Shown here: positions 1 through 6,798 of the stretch, piece after piece | Position numbering within the stretch: position 1 is the stretch's first letter | Layout: each line of letters begins with the position of its first letter | Assembly: GCA_964646425.1 (NCBI GenBank) | Contig: CAZYEI010000039.1 | Location: 1 to 11,901, forward strand | Source: CAZYEI01 sp964646425 | Lineage (GTDB): Bacteria; Bacillota_I; Bacilli_A; RFN20; JAISJY01 | Reading direction: 5' to 3' | DNA: 11,901 nt | Notes under the pieces: generated by a model | What the model saw: only the letters and a program-made list of their open reading frames with translations | Databases searched by the model: none | Told to the model about the DNA's origin: nothing | Program-made: the position numbers and the translations under genes

Positions 1-444
1 CCATATACTGGAAGAGTTGATAGAAATGGATATAAATATTATTCAGATAGATTAAATTGTGAGAATTGTCCTGATATTGAAAGATGTTGTAAATCACAAG
101 GATATAGAGTAATAAGAAGACATATAAAAGAAGAATTAAATGAGAATGCTAGAGAACGAAGATTATCTGAACGTGGTAAAGAATTATATAAATTAAGGAA
201 AGAAAAAATAGAAAGAAGTTTTGCAGATAGCAAACAAAATCATGGATATAGATATGCTATGTATAAAGGAATTGAGAAAAATCAAAATTATACGTGGCTG
301 ATTTGTGCTGCGCAAAATATGAAAAACATAGTAACAAAGATAACAAAAAGCAGGAAGAAACACCCTACTTTTGAGTTCAATTTATTAAATTTCATTAAAA
401 ATATTTTTATAAATATAAATTTATTAAATTTTTCTAGAATATAG
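1..444 (+). CDS. IS1182-like transposase, C-terminal part (5' truncated by window edge)
   Basis: An open frame runs from the first base to the TAG at 442-444, so the gene starts outside the window. The visible 147 residues begin with a Cys-rich segment (C20, C23, C29 and C30 of the fragment) followed by basic residues. Next comes a segment rich in Arg, Lys and Glu ending in IERSFADSK and HGYRYA. This fits the C-terminal block of IS1182-type DDE transposases (DDE_Tnp_1_6), in which the Glu of 'ERSFADSK' would be the third catalytic acid. The segment after it (YTWLICAAQNMKNIV) also fits the usual C-terminus of the family. The last 25 or so residues are low-complexity Ile/Asn/Leu/Phe, partly encoded by a 14-nt direct repeat. 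The gene converges on hisS. Whether the element is complete upstream cannot be seen, and I could not identify its terminal inverted repeat. Confidence 0.8.
   Translation, partial: PYTGRVDRNGYKYYSDRLNCENCPDIERCCKSQGYRVIRRHIKEELNENARERRLSERGKELYKLRKEKIERSFADSKQNHGYRYAMYKGIEKNQNYTWLICAAQNMKNIVTKITKSRKKHPTFEFNLLNFIKNIFININLLNFSRI
379..431 (+). repeat. 14-nt direct repeat inside the transposase 3' end
   Basis: AATTTATTAAATTT occurs at 379-392 and again at 418-431, exactly 39 nt apart. The repeat is in frame, so NLLNF is encoded twice near the protein's C-terminus. In a sequence this AT-rich it may be chance or a small tandem duplication. Confidence 0.55.
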
Positions 445-446
445 CT

Positions 447-472
447 AAACCCCAGAAAAAATTCTGGGGTTT
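447..472. terminator. Candidate bidirectional terminator between transposase and hisS
   Basis: A perfect 11-bp inverted repeat (AAACCCCAGAA and TTCTGGGGTTT) with a 4-nt loop begins 3 nt after the transposase stop. The stem has a GC-rich core and ends in TTT in both directions, so it could serve either the transposase (+) or hisS (-). The U-tract is short in both directions, so termination strength is uncertain. Confidence 0.6.
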
Positions 473-484
473 GTCAATACTCTG

Positions 485-513
485 AGCATGGAATTATAAT
501 ATAATTCCATGCT
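485..513. terminator. Second hairpin just downstream of the hisS stop
   Basis: A perfect 13-bp inverted repeat (AGCATGGAATTAT and ATAATTCCATGCT) around a 3-nt loop starts about 25 nt after the hisS stop codon. No U-tract follows it on either strand. It is therefore more likely an mRNA 3'-end stabilising hairpin, or the first half of a tandem terminator with 447-472, than a classical intrinsic terminator by itself. Confidence 0.45.
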
Positions 514-538
514 TTCCTGATTTCTTATGAACCAACTT

Positions 539-1858
539 TTATTCAGCGATAAATTTTTTAATTGCTTCATAATCATCAATAGAAAATTCTGTGTTTGTAC
601 CCGATTCCATTGTCTTTACACAAATAACTCCTTTTTCCAATTCATCCTCTCCGAGAATGATTACATAAGGAATATTCATTTTGTTAGCGTAAGACAAACT
701 TTTTTTGAGTTTCTTGACATTCTTGTCTACTTCAACTCTTAAACCTACATCTCTCAAAGCAGATGCAAACTTAAATGATTTGAAAGTAGTTCCAAAAGGA
801 ATGACAAAAATATCAACTGTTGAAGTTTTCTTGCCTGAATATTTCATTGAGAGTATCTCATAAATAACATCCAAACCAAAAGACATTCCGACTGCAGGAT
901 ATTCATTTCCATCATCAACAAAAGTAGTAATGATTTTATCATATCTACCACCACCACCAATGCTAATACTGAAATCTTGATCTGCAATTTTTCTATCTTT
1001 AAGGAAAACTTCCCACACCGTACCTGTGTAAACATCAATCCCTCTTGCCAGATAAGGTGCGAATCTCATACGAGTTAATGCTTCTGTGCCTTCAAGATAT
1101 TGGTAAAGCTCATCAATCTCTACCAATCCTTCTTCGATAAATGTCGAATTAGAATCAGCAAGTTTTTCTTTCAAACTTGCATAATCCAAACTGAAATAAT
1201 TCATCAGTTCTTCAACCTGTTCAGTACTGATATTAAGCTTTTCAAACTCTTCAATCAATTCAGCACGAGTTAGTTTTGCAAATTTGTCGATAAGCATAAT
1301 ACACTTTCTGATTTTATCTTCAGAAATGTTTCCTAAAACAGAAACAATAATGCCAGTCAAAAGCTTTCTGTTGTTGAATTCGATTTCAATATCCAATCCC
1401 AACTTTTTATAAGCTTCATTTGTCATCATCATGTATTCTGCTTCAGCCATCATACTCTTGACACCTACAACATCAACATCGCATTGAGTAAACTCTCTGT
1501 TTCTGCCAAGTTTTACAGGTCCATCTCTATAAACTCTGCCAATTTCATATCTTTTGAATGGAAGAGTAATGTTTGGATTAGAGCTAACAAGTTTTGAAAA
1601 TGTAATCGTTAAATCATATCTCAGTCCGAGTTTTCTCTTACCTTGATCACTTAACTTATACATTTCATTTAAAATGTCAGCTCCTTCTGCATACTTAGAA
1701 GATAACAGGTCATACATACAAATTATTGGAGTTTCAATTGGAGCAAATCCATACTTTACAAAAGTGGATTGCAGTATTGCTTTTATCTCTTCTCTAATAA
1801 TTTGTTTTTCAGGTAAATAGTCATAAGTTCCTTTGATATTTTCAAAGTTCTTGCCCAT
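539..1858 (-). CDS. hisS: Histidyl-tRNA synthetase
   Basis: This 439-residue protein charges tRNA-His with histidine in the cytoplasm. It is the usual length for bacterial HisRS and shows the full class II plan. The start fits the family (KNFENIKGTYDYLP). Motif 2 lies at about 103-126 (RYEIGRVYRDGP...GRNREFTQ). The histidine-binding HisA motif ARGIDVYTG at 271-279 keeps the catalytic Arg, and HisB GGGGRYD is at 301-307. An HGTP anticodon-binding domain fills about 347-437. In motif 3 (AVGMSFGLDVIYEIL, 322-336) the position normally held by the ATP-binding Arg reads Val331. I cannot tell whether this is usual in its subfamily. The ATG is preceded by an SD (AAAGGAG) and lies about 70 nt downstream of a consensus promoter. 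In many Firmicutes hisS is followed by aspS; here it is followed by hairpins and a transposase. Its base composition is less AT-rich than the operon upstream of it. Confidence 0.97.
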   Translation of the reverse strand: MGKNFENIKGTYDYLPEKQIIREEIKAILQSTFVKYGFAPIETPIICMYDLLSSKYAEGADILNEMYKLSDQGKRKLGLRYDLTITFSKLVSSNPNITLPFKRYEIGRVYRDGPVKLGRNREFTQCDVDVVGVKSMMAEAEYMMMTNEAYKKLGLDIEIEFNNRKLLTGIIVSVLGNISEDKIRKCIMLIDKFAKLTRAELIEEFEKLNISTEQVEELMNYFSLDYASLKEKLADSNSTFIEEGLVEIDELYQYLEGTEALTRMRFAPYLARGIDVYTGTVWEVFLKDRKIADQDFSISIGGGGRYDKIITTFVDDGNEYPAVGMSFGLDVIYEILSMKYSGKKTSTVDIFVIPFGTTFKSFKFASALRDVGLRVEVDKNVKKLKKSLSYANKMNIPYVIILGEDELEKGVICVKTMESGTNTEFSIDDYEAIKKFIAE

Positions 1859-1884
1859 AGTTGTAAAATCTCCTTTTAGTTATT

Positions 1885-1910
1885 TTAGGAATGAAATTGA
1901 ATCTTCCTAA
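1885..1910 (-). other. Small inverted repeat in the hisS leader
   Basis: TTAGGAA and TTCCTAA form a 7-bp stem around a 12-nt loop in the predicted hisS 5' UTR, upstream of the SD. There is no T-box signature and no terminator-like hairpin. It may be without function. Confidence 0.25.
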
Positions 1911-1932
1911 TTGTTAAAATTACTGCATATTA

Positions 1933-1961
1933 ATTATATCATTCTTCCCATATTATGTCAA
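1933..1961 (-). promoter_or_regulatory. hisS promoter, consensus sigma-A type
   Basis: On the minus strand, TTGACA (1956-1961) and TATAAT (1933-1938) are separated by exactly 17 nt. Both hexamers match the consensus fully. The expected start point is near 1926, giving a leader of about 70 nt. The promoter begins 50 bp after the stop codon of the S66 peptidase gene. It gives hisS its own transcription. Confidence 0.9.
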
Positions 1962-2011
1962 TATTTTATGCTTTTCAAATAAATTTAATTAAAGTCTTAT
2001 ATATGAATCGA

Positions 2012-3052
2012 TTATCTCTTATGTAATGATTTTCTTTCTTTTTCTATATTTTTATGATTTAGTATCTTAATATCTATGTTACTATTTAAATTAATCTTTG
2101 CATATCCACCTATTGGAAATGTTATAGTAGGAGTAGTATGTCCAAAATCTGCATTAATAACAACTGGAATATTTCTTAATTCTTTCTTGTTACTAAGCAT
2201 TATTTTCCAAGCTTCAATTCCTACATTGCATTCTTTTTCTGCCCTTCCAATAATAACTCCATTTAATTTCTTTCCTTTTAATGAATGTAATAGTGATTGA
2301 AAGTTTCTATCAAATTCTCTTATAAAGTCCTTTCCCGCAATTCCATCATCTTCTATAAATAAAATAATGTTATCAATATCTGGCATATATTCCGTTCCTT
2401 GCAGTAAATTTAATGTACATAGGTTACCACCGATAATAGTTCCTTCTCCAACGCCTTCATTAATTATAATCATCCCATCATTTTTTATAAATATTCTTTC
2501 TTCTTGATTTTTAGCCCATCCATCATCACTCCACTCGTTTGATGGGAAAATGTGTACATCATCATTGTTCATTAACATTTTCGTAAAATATTCTATTGTA
2601 TAATCTAATCCATAACGCATTGCAAAACTTGAAAAATGAGGTCCGGAATAAGTAACTACACCAGTCTTTTGAAAAATACTATTAGCTAATGCAGTAATAT
2701 CTGAATATCCACATAAAATTTTAGGATTGTCTCTTATCAAATCATAATTAATATAATCTAGCAATTGATTAGAATTAAAGCCTCCAATCGCCGTCAATAT
2801 GCATTTTACATTTTTATCTTTGAAAGCATCTTCTAAATCATTTATTCTATCTTCAATATTAGCTGATTTTGAATAATCATTTTCTTTGTTATATACATTC
2901 TTTCCAAATGAAACTTTGAATCCTATATTTTCTAACTTATTAACAGCTTCTTTTATTATATCTTGATTAAAAATTCCTAAACTTCTTGCTGGAGCTATTA
3001 CTCTTATTTCATCTCCTACTTTTAATTTATCTGGTATTATTATGTTTTTCAT
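2012..3052 (-). CDS. S66-family serine peptidase (MccF / LD-carboxypeptidase-like)
   Basis: This 346-residue cytoplasmic protein (no signal peptide) has the S66 fold signatures. The nucleophile Ser117 lies in CGYSDITAL, Glu234 in LFIEDDG and His305 in DFGHTTPT. Spacing and length match MccF (catalytic Ser118, Glu243, His311). The stretch GGFNSNQLLDYINYDLI before the nucleophile is also typical of the MccF-like branch. MccF cleaves the peptidyl/aminoacyl-AMP amide of processed microcin C and gives self-immunity. Other family members are muramoyl-tetrapeptide LD-carboxypeptidases in cell-wall recycling, and sequence alone does not decide between the two. It is the last gene of the operon, 32 nt after the ANL ligase, with an SD (AAAGGAG) about 10 nt before the ATG. 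I see no terminator between its stop and the hisS promoter. With an adenylating ligase and a synthetase paralog in the same operon, a role in immunity or product trimming is plausible but inferred. Confidence 0.88.
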   Translation of the reverse strand: MKNIIIPDKLKVGDEIRVIAPARSLGIFNQDIIKEAVNKLENIGFKVSFGKNVYNKENDYSKSANIEDRINDLEDAFKDKNVKCILTAIGGFNSNQLLDYINYDLIRDNPKILCGYSDITALANSIFQKTGVVTYSGPHFSSFAMRYGLDYTIEYFTKMLMNNDDVHIFPSNEWSDDGWAKNQEERIFIKNDGMIIINEGVGEGTIIGGNLCTLNLLQGTEYMPDIDNIILFIEDDGIAGKDFIREFDRNFQSLLHSLKGKKLNGVIIGRAEKECNVGIEAWKIMLSNKKELRNIPVVINADFGHTTPTITFPIGGYAKINLNSNIDIKILNHKNIEKERKSLHKR

Positions 3053-3084
3053 TAGTTGTTTTCTCCTTTCATATAAGAAATTTA

Positions 3085-4491
3085 TTATTTATAAAGGTTC
3101 CTTTTAATTTTTCCTGAATCTGTTTTTTCAAATTGTTTATAAATTTCAAATTCTTTAGGTATTTTATATTTTTCTAATTTATTTTCTAAATATTCGCATA
3201 ACATTTCTATAACATTATTTCGAATGTCATCCTCAGGTATTATGCAGGCAACAGGGATTTCTCCATATTTTTCATTTTTTCTGCCAATTACCATACAATC
3301 TTTTACAAAATTACTCTTCATAATTAAATCTTCAATTTCAAATGGAGATATATTAATACCATTACTTATAATCTTATAATTCTTCCTTCCGGTAAAAAAT
3401 ATAAATCCTTCTTTATTTTTATAAGCCAGATCTCCTGTATAGAAATATCCATTTTTTAATATCATTTTATTTTTATCACTATAATATGATGTTATTACAC
3501 ATTCTCCACTTATAGCAATTTCACCAATCTGATTTTCTCCACATTCCTCACCATTCTCATTAACTATTATAATATGTGATAATTCAGCTTCTTTACCAAT
3601 AGAAAAAATTTCCTCTTTATTTATATCAATCAGCTGTGGTTCTAATATTGTATCTCCTGCACTTGATTCCGTTGTACCATATATATTACTAAATAAAGTT
3701 TTTGTAAAAACATGTGATAATTCTTTAATAAGTTCCTTAGAAATAAAATCGCCACCCATTAATAACAGTTTTAAATTGTAATTTTTAAAATTCTTTATTA
3801 AACCTTTCATAACAGCTGGTGATGTCACGAAACTTGTTATTGCATTTTTTTCAAACTCTTTCTCACCATAAGTTGAAGCTAATTTATCAAATACAATCGT
3901 AGCATTATTATCCAAATGTATAAACATAGCCCATAAGTTTTGTATAAAACAGATTGGTGACAATATTAATAATCTATCACTTTCATTTATCATATTAAAA
4001 TGTTTTTCAAACATATCTAATTTTTTTCTAAATAAAGAATGCTTTATTTCTATTATTTTAGATTTATTTGATGTTGTTCCTGATGTAAGGAAAAAGATAC
4101 TAGCCTGATTTCTCTTATCTTCAAAATCATTTGTTTGAATATTAACTTCAAAAGATATATCCTCTATATTTACAATTCTATTATTAGTATAATTTATTAA
4201 ATCTTTATTTCTTATATCAGTAATATAAGTTAATTCACTAAAACTTTCATCCACAATTCTAATAGTATTTTCTTTTGAATTATAGTAAAGTAATGCAGTA
4301 TTTTTCCCTAATCTCATACAAGCTAAAAAAGTAATTAGTATATCTTCATTATTTGATAAACAAATAGCAATATTGTTAGTTGTTGTATTATTCTTTATCC
4401 AAATATACATATTTTTGATTCTATCTTCTAATTCTGAATATGTGATTTTCTCTTTATTTGATGTCTCTATAGCTACTTTATCCTTTTTCAC
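3085..4491 (-). CDS. Free-standing ANL-family acid-AMP ligase (adenylation enzyme)
   Basis: At 468 residues this is a compact but complete adenylate-forming enzyme. The P-loop-like core A3 is at about 132-145 (FFLTSGTTSNKSK), A5 YGTTE at 271-275, A7 YTGD at 351-354 and A8 at 368-387 (GRKNYKIISNGINISPFEIE). The catalytic lysine of A10 is Lys461 in DSGKIKRN. It should activate a carboxylic acid as an acyl-AMP and pass it to CoA, a carrier protein or an amine. It has no fused carrier domain, and no carrier gene lies in the window. The acid cannot be predicted reliably. The start is GTG at 4491 with a strong AGGAGG SD at 7-8 nt; no better upstream start exists. It lies 23 nt after the interrupted deacetylase. 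It probably provides an acyl group for the neighbouring acyltransferase or for a final amide bond (inference). Confidence 0.9.
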   Translation of the reverse strand: MKKDKVAIETSNKEKITYSELEDRIKNMYIWIKNNTTTNNIAICLSNNEDILITFLACMRLGKNTALLYYNSKENTIRIVDESFSELTYITDIRNKDLINYTNNRIVNIEDISFEVNIQTNDFEDKRNQASIFFLTSGTTSNKSKIIEIKHSLFRKKLDMFEKHFNMINESDRLLILSPICFIQNLWAMFIHLDNNATIVFDKLASTYGEKEFEKNAITSFVTSPAVMKGLIKNFKNYNLKLLLMGGDFISKELIKELSHVFTKTLFSNIYGTTESSAGDTILEPQLIDINKEEIFSIGKEAELSHIIIVNENGEECGENQIGEIAISGECVITSYYSDKNKMILKNGYFYTGDLAYKNKEGFIFFTGRKNYKIISNGINISPFEIEDLIMKSNFVKDCMVIGRKNEKYGEIPVACIIPEDDIRNNVIEMLCEYLENKLEKYKIPKEFEIYKQFEKTDSGKIKRNLYK

Positions 4492-4514
4492 TTTATTTCC
4501 TCCTATACACTCTA

Positions 4515-5165
4515 TTAATCTATACTACAATAATAAATTTCAAAAGCTTCTGCATATTCTTTGTTGAATTGTTTTCCTCTAAAAATCGCGTTAGAAATTA
4601 TAGTGTCTTTATCAAAGTAATAACCAGCTGATTGTGTTAATTGAGTCTTATAACATTTAGCTGCAGCAATTTTTCTTTCTATTTCATCTTTATTTAATGC
4701 TATATAGCAATTAGGCATTAAATGATATGTACTCCTAATTAGTTCATATCCCAAACAGCTCTTGTCTCTAAAAATTCTTTCTCCTTCTCTACAAACAACT
4801 TGATGATCTTGATGTATGTCATTTTTTGATGGAAAGAAAATTATATCTGGATTATATTCTTTTCTATATTTAAGTAATATTTCACGAATTTCTTGTGAAT
4901 GTTCTTCAAATAATTGTGCAGGTATTTCTTCAATAGAAATTTGTTCTTTTTTTTAACCTAACTTTCCTATAGCTTTATATGTCTCATTAATATCTCTATC
5001 TATAGTTATTTCTCCTTTAGAGTTTTTATTAAAATGAGATAAAGTCAATAATTTTATTGTATTATATTTATCTTTTTGTAATTTTGCAATTAATCCTCCA
5101 CACCCCAATTCAATATCATCTAAATGCGCTCCTAAAAATAAATATTTTTTAGTTTTGTTTTTCAT
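4515..5165 (-). pseudogene. PIG-L/LmbE deacetylase interrupted by one in-frame TAA
   Basis: The frame reads from ATG 5165 to the stop at 4515 with a single TAA at 4953-4955 (codon 71). Both halves are in the same phase, so this is not a frameshift. The first half has the zinc-binding motif GAHLDDIELGCGG (H14, D16, D17). The second half has IIFFPSKNDIHQDHQ with the remaining metal ligands (H118, H121) and continues to a normal C-terminus. Total length of about 216 codons is usual for PIG-L deacetylases, which remove the N-acetyl group from GlcNAc-type sugars (MshB, BshB, GlcNAc-PI deacetylase). The truncated 70-residue product lacks the HxxH pair and should be inactive. The SD (AGGAG) and the 9-nt gap to the preceding gene are intact, and codon use after the stop looks undecayed. 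This suggests a recent mutation, a sequencing error next to an A8 run, or readthrough. Polymerase slippage in the A8 run would not remove the TAA. Confidence 0.85.
4947..4955 (-). other. Premature TAA abutting an A8 homopolymer
   Basis: On the minus strand the sequence reads GGT TAA AAA AAA GAA. The stop codon takes the first two A residues of an eight-A run. One substitution in the TAA would reopen the frame. Confidence 0.9.
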
Positions 5166-5174
5166 TTCTTTCTC

Positions 5175-6776
5175 CTATAACTCTATCATATTCTTTTTTA
5201 ATTGAACAGCACTTAATTTTTTAAACTTATAACTTAATGGTTTCAAAATAATACCTACTCTTCTAAAATTATCTCTTACCATCTCAGTAACATCTGTAGT
5301 ATCTCCACTAATAGTCTCCGTTGATAAATCAATTACTGTTCCTTTATTATAATTATTTTTATTATATAAACAAATTACACAAGTTATATTGTAATTGCTA
5401 CTTTCTATATAATTAATTGTATTTTTAGTTATTTTATCAACAAATATTAAATATGAATCTTTTAATCTAAATATTTTTTTTGTATTATCTATTATTTTCT
5501 CATCCACAATTTCATTCAAGAATTCAATTATCTTTTCTTCTTTTTCTTTTGCATTTAGCCCAATAATTTCTTTAATTTTCTTTGCTGGACTCCCTGCATA
5601 AAAACTTTTTTCTTCTAAAACACCTTTTACAAAAGAGTTAGCACCAATTGTTACACCTCTTTTTATATGTGTATTAGGTGTAATTATACATCTCGAAAAA
5701 ATAGAAACATTTTTTTCTATAATAATTTTTCCTTGTACATTTGTATATCCTTCTATTATGCTTTGTCCGTGTCCAGAGCTATGTGTAAATATCATTGTAT
5801 CCATACCAATCCCTGTAAGACCTTTTATAATTATTGGCCAACACACATTAAGATGAGAATTTTTTCCGATATGAGTATAAGGTCCTATTTCAATATTGGC
5901 AGTTTCTTTTTTCCAACCACCACCACCAATTTCAACATTCTCATTACACCATAATTCCTCTTTAGATAAAAAATTATTAGCTTTTATAATACAATTTCTA
6001 CTAATTTTATTTCTTTCACCAATAGTAAGATTATTTAAACAGTATATTAATGTATCATGAAAAAAAATACTATTACATCCTATTTTAATATCTTTTGCAA
6101 TAATTTTTACATTATCATCTATATATGTATCTCTACCTATGAATACATTATTACCTTTTATACATACTTTTTTTCCAATAAAAACATTTTTTTCTATCTT
6201 ATAACCTTTTAGTCTATAAATAAATTTCTTAATGCCACTTACAATATATTTCATTATTTTTAATTCTCCTTTAATTAATTCATATTTAAATAATCCTATA
6301 AGAGTAGCTATTATTAAATAAATCTCACAAATTATTGTAACAAATGATTTTAATGGAATAGCATAAACAATATAACATAAACTACAAGTCAAATTACAAA
6401 TTCTTAAAACTCTTGTACTCTCACTCCCATAAGAGAGTATACCAACAATAGAAATAGTCATTGGAAACAAATCAATGATTGAATTGTAAAATAAACCCAT
6501 ACTAAAAACACTTGCAGTACATAGAAGAATTAAAATAAGCTTACTATTATCTTTATTCTTCTTTAAATTATGTATAATTATTAAATTTCTAGTAATATTC
6601 AATATACTTGAAGTAATTCCTGAAACTGCATTTAATAAAGTATAATGAATTAAAATAGATATATTAAACAAAGTTGAAAAAAATAAAATTTGCTTTTTTT
6701 CTTTTTTTAAAAATCCTATTCCACATAATATATATGCAATTATAACTATAACTTGAGAAATTACATATATGTGCAT
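5175..6776 (-). CDS. YgjV-like membrane domain fused to a hexapeptide-repeat acyltransferase
   Basis: This 533-residue protein has three parts. Residues 1 to about 168 are hydrophobic with roughly six or seven membrane segments. They resemble the Imp-YgjV family (IHYTLLNAVSGITSSILNITR region, then a second half starting near LFPMTISIVG). Residues about 190-400 are a left-handed beta-helix of the acetyltransferase type. It has many [LIV]-G-X4 repeats, a candidate catalytic His332 in FTHSSGHG, and the typical exit GSPAKKIK at 396-402. Residues about 405-533 are a further domain that I do not recognise. The fusion should place the acyltransferase at the cytoplasmic face of the membrane, where it would acylate an amino or hydroxyl group on a sugar. 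An SD (AAAGGAG) lies just before Met175, so the soluble transferase may also be made separately. Start: ATG with GGGGGA upstream, 22 nt after the synthetase-like gene. The SD of the next gene overlaps its stop region. Confidence 0.82.
   Translation of the reverse strand: MHIYVISQVIVIIAYILCGIGFLKKEKKQILFFSTLFNISILIHYTLLNAVSGITSSILNITRNLIIIHNLKKNKDNSKLILILLCTASVFSMGLFYNSIIDLFPMTISIVGILSYGSESTRVLRICNLTCSLCYIVYAIPLKSFVTIICEIYLIIATLIGLFKYELIKGELKIMKYIVSGIKKFIYRLKGYKIEKNVFIGKKVCIKGNNVFIGRDTYIDDNVKIIAKDIKIGCNSIFFHDTLIYCLNNLTIGERNKISRNCIIKANNFLSKEELWCNENVEIGGGGWKKETANIEIGPYTHIGKNSHLNVCWPIIIKGLTGIGMDTMIFTHSSGHGQSIIEGYTNVQGKIIIEKNVSIFSRCIITPNTHIKRGVTIGANSFVKGVLEEKSFYAGSPAKKIKEIIGLNAKEKEEKIIEFLNEIVDEKIIDNTKKIFRLKDSYLIFVDKITKNTINYIESSNYNITCVICLYNKNNYNKGTVIDLSTETISGDTTDVTEMVRDNFRRVGIILKPLSYKFKKLSAVQLKKNMIEL
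6252..6272 (-). promoter_or_regulatory. Internal SD and ATG inside the membrane-acyltransferase fusion
   Basis: AAAGGAG (6266-6272) is followed 11 nt later by an in-frame ATG (6252-6254, Met175) exactly at the junction between the membrane domain and the beta-helix domain. It looks like the original start of a separate acyltransferase gene, and may still give a second, soluble product of about 359 residues. Confidence 0.6.
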
Positions 6777-6798
6777 TTTCTAATCCCCCTATATATTT

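Noticed and set aside
527..742. Plus-strand open frame opposite hisS
   Set aside because: It lies wholly antisense to the hisS 3' end, has no SD and has a composition typical of reverse-strand translation.
4515..4754. Independent small gene starting at TTG 4754
   Set aside because: It is the in-phase C-terminal part of the PIG-L frame, which is continuously open back to 4952; there is no SD at 4754.
5667..5954. Plus-strand 95-codon open frame opposite the acyltransferase
   Set aside because: It is a shadow of the beta-helix repeats on the other strand, with no ribosome binding site.
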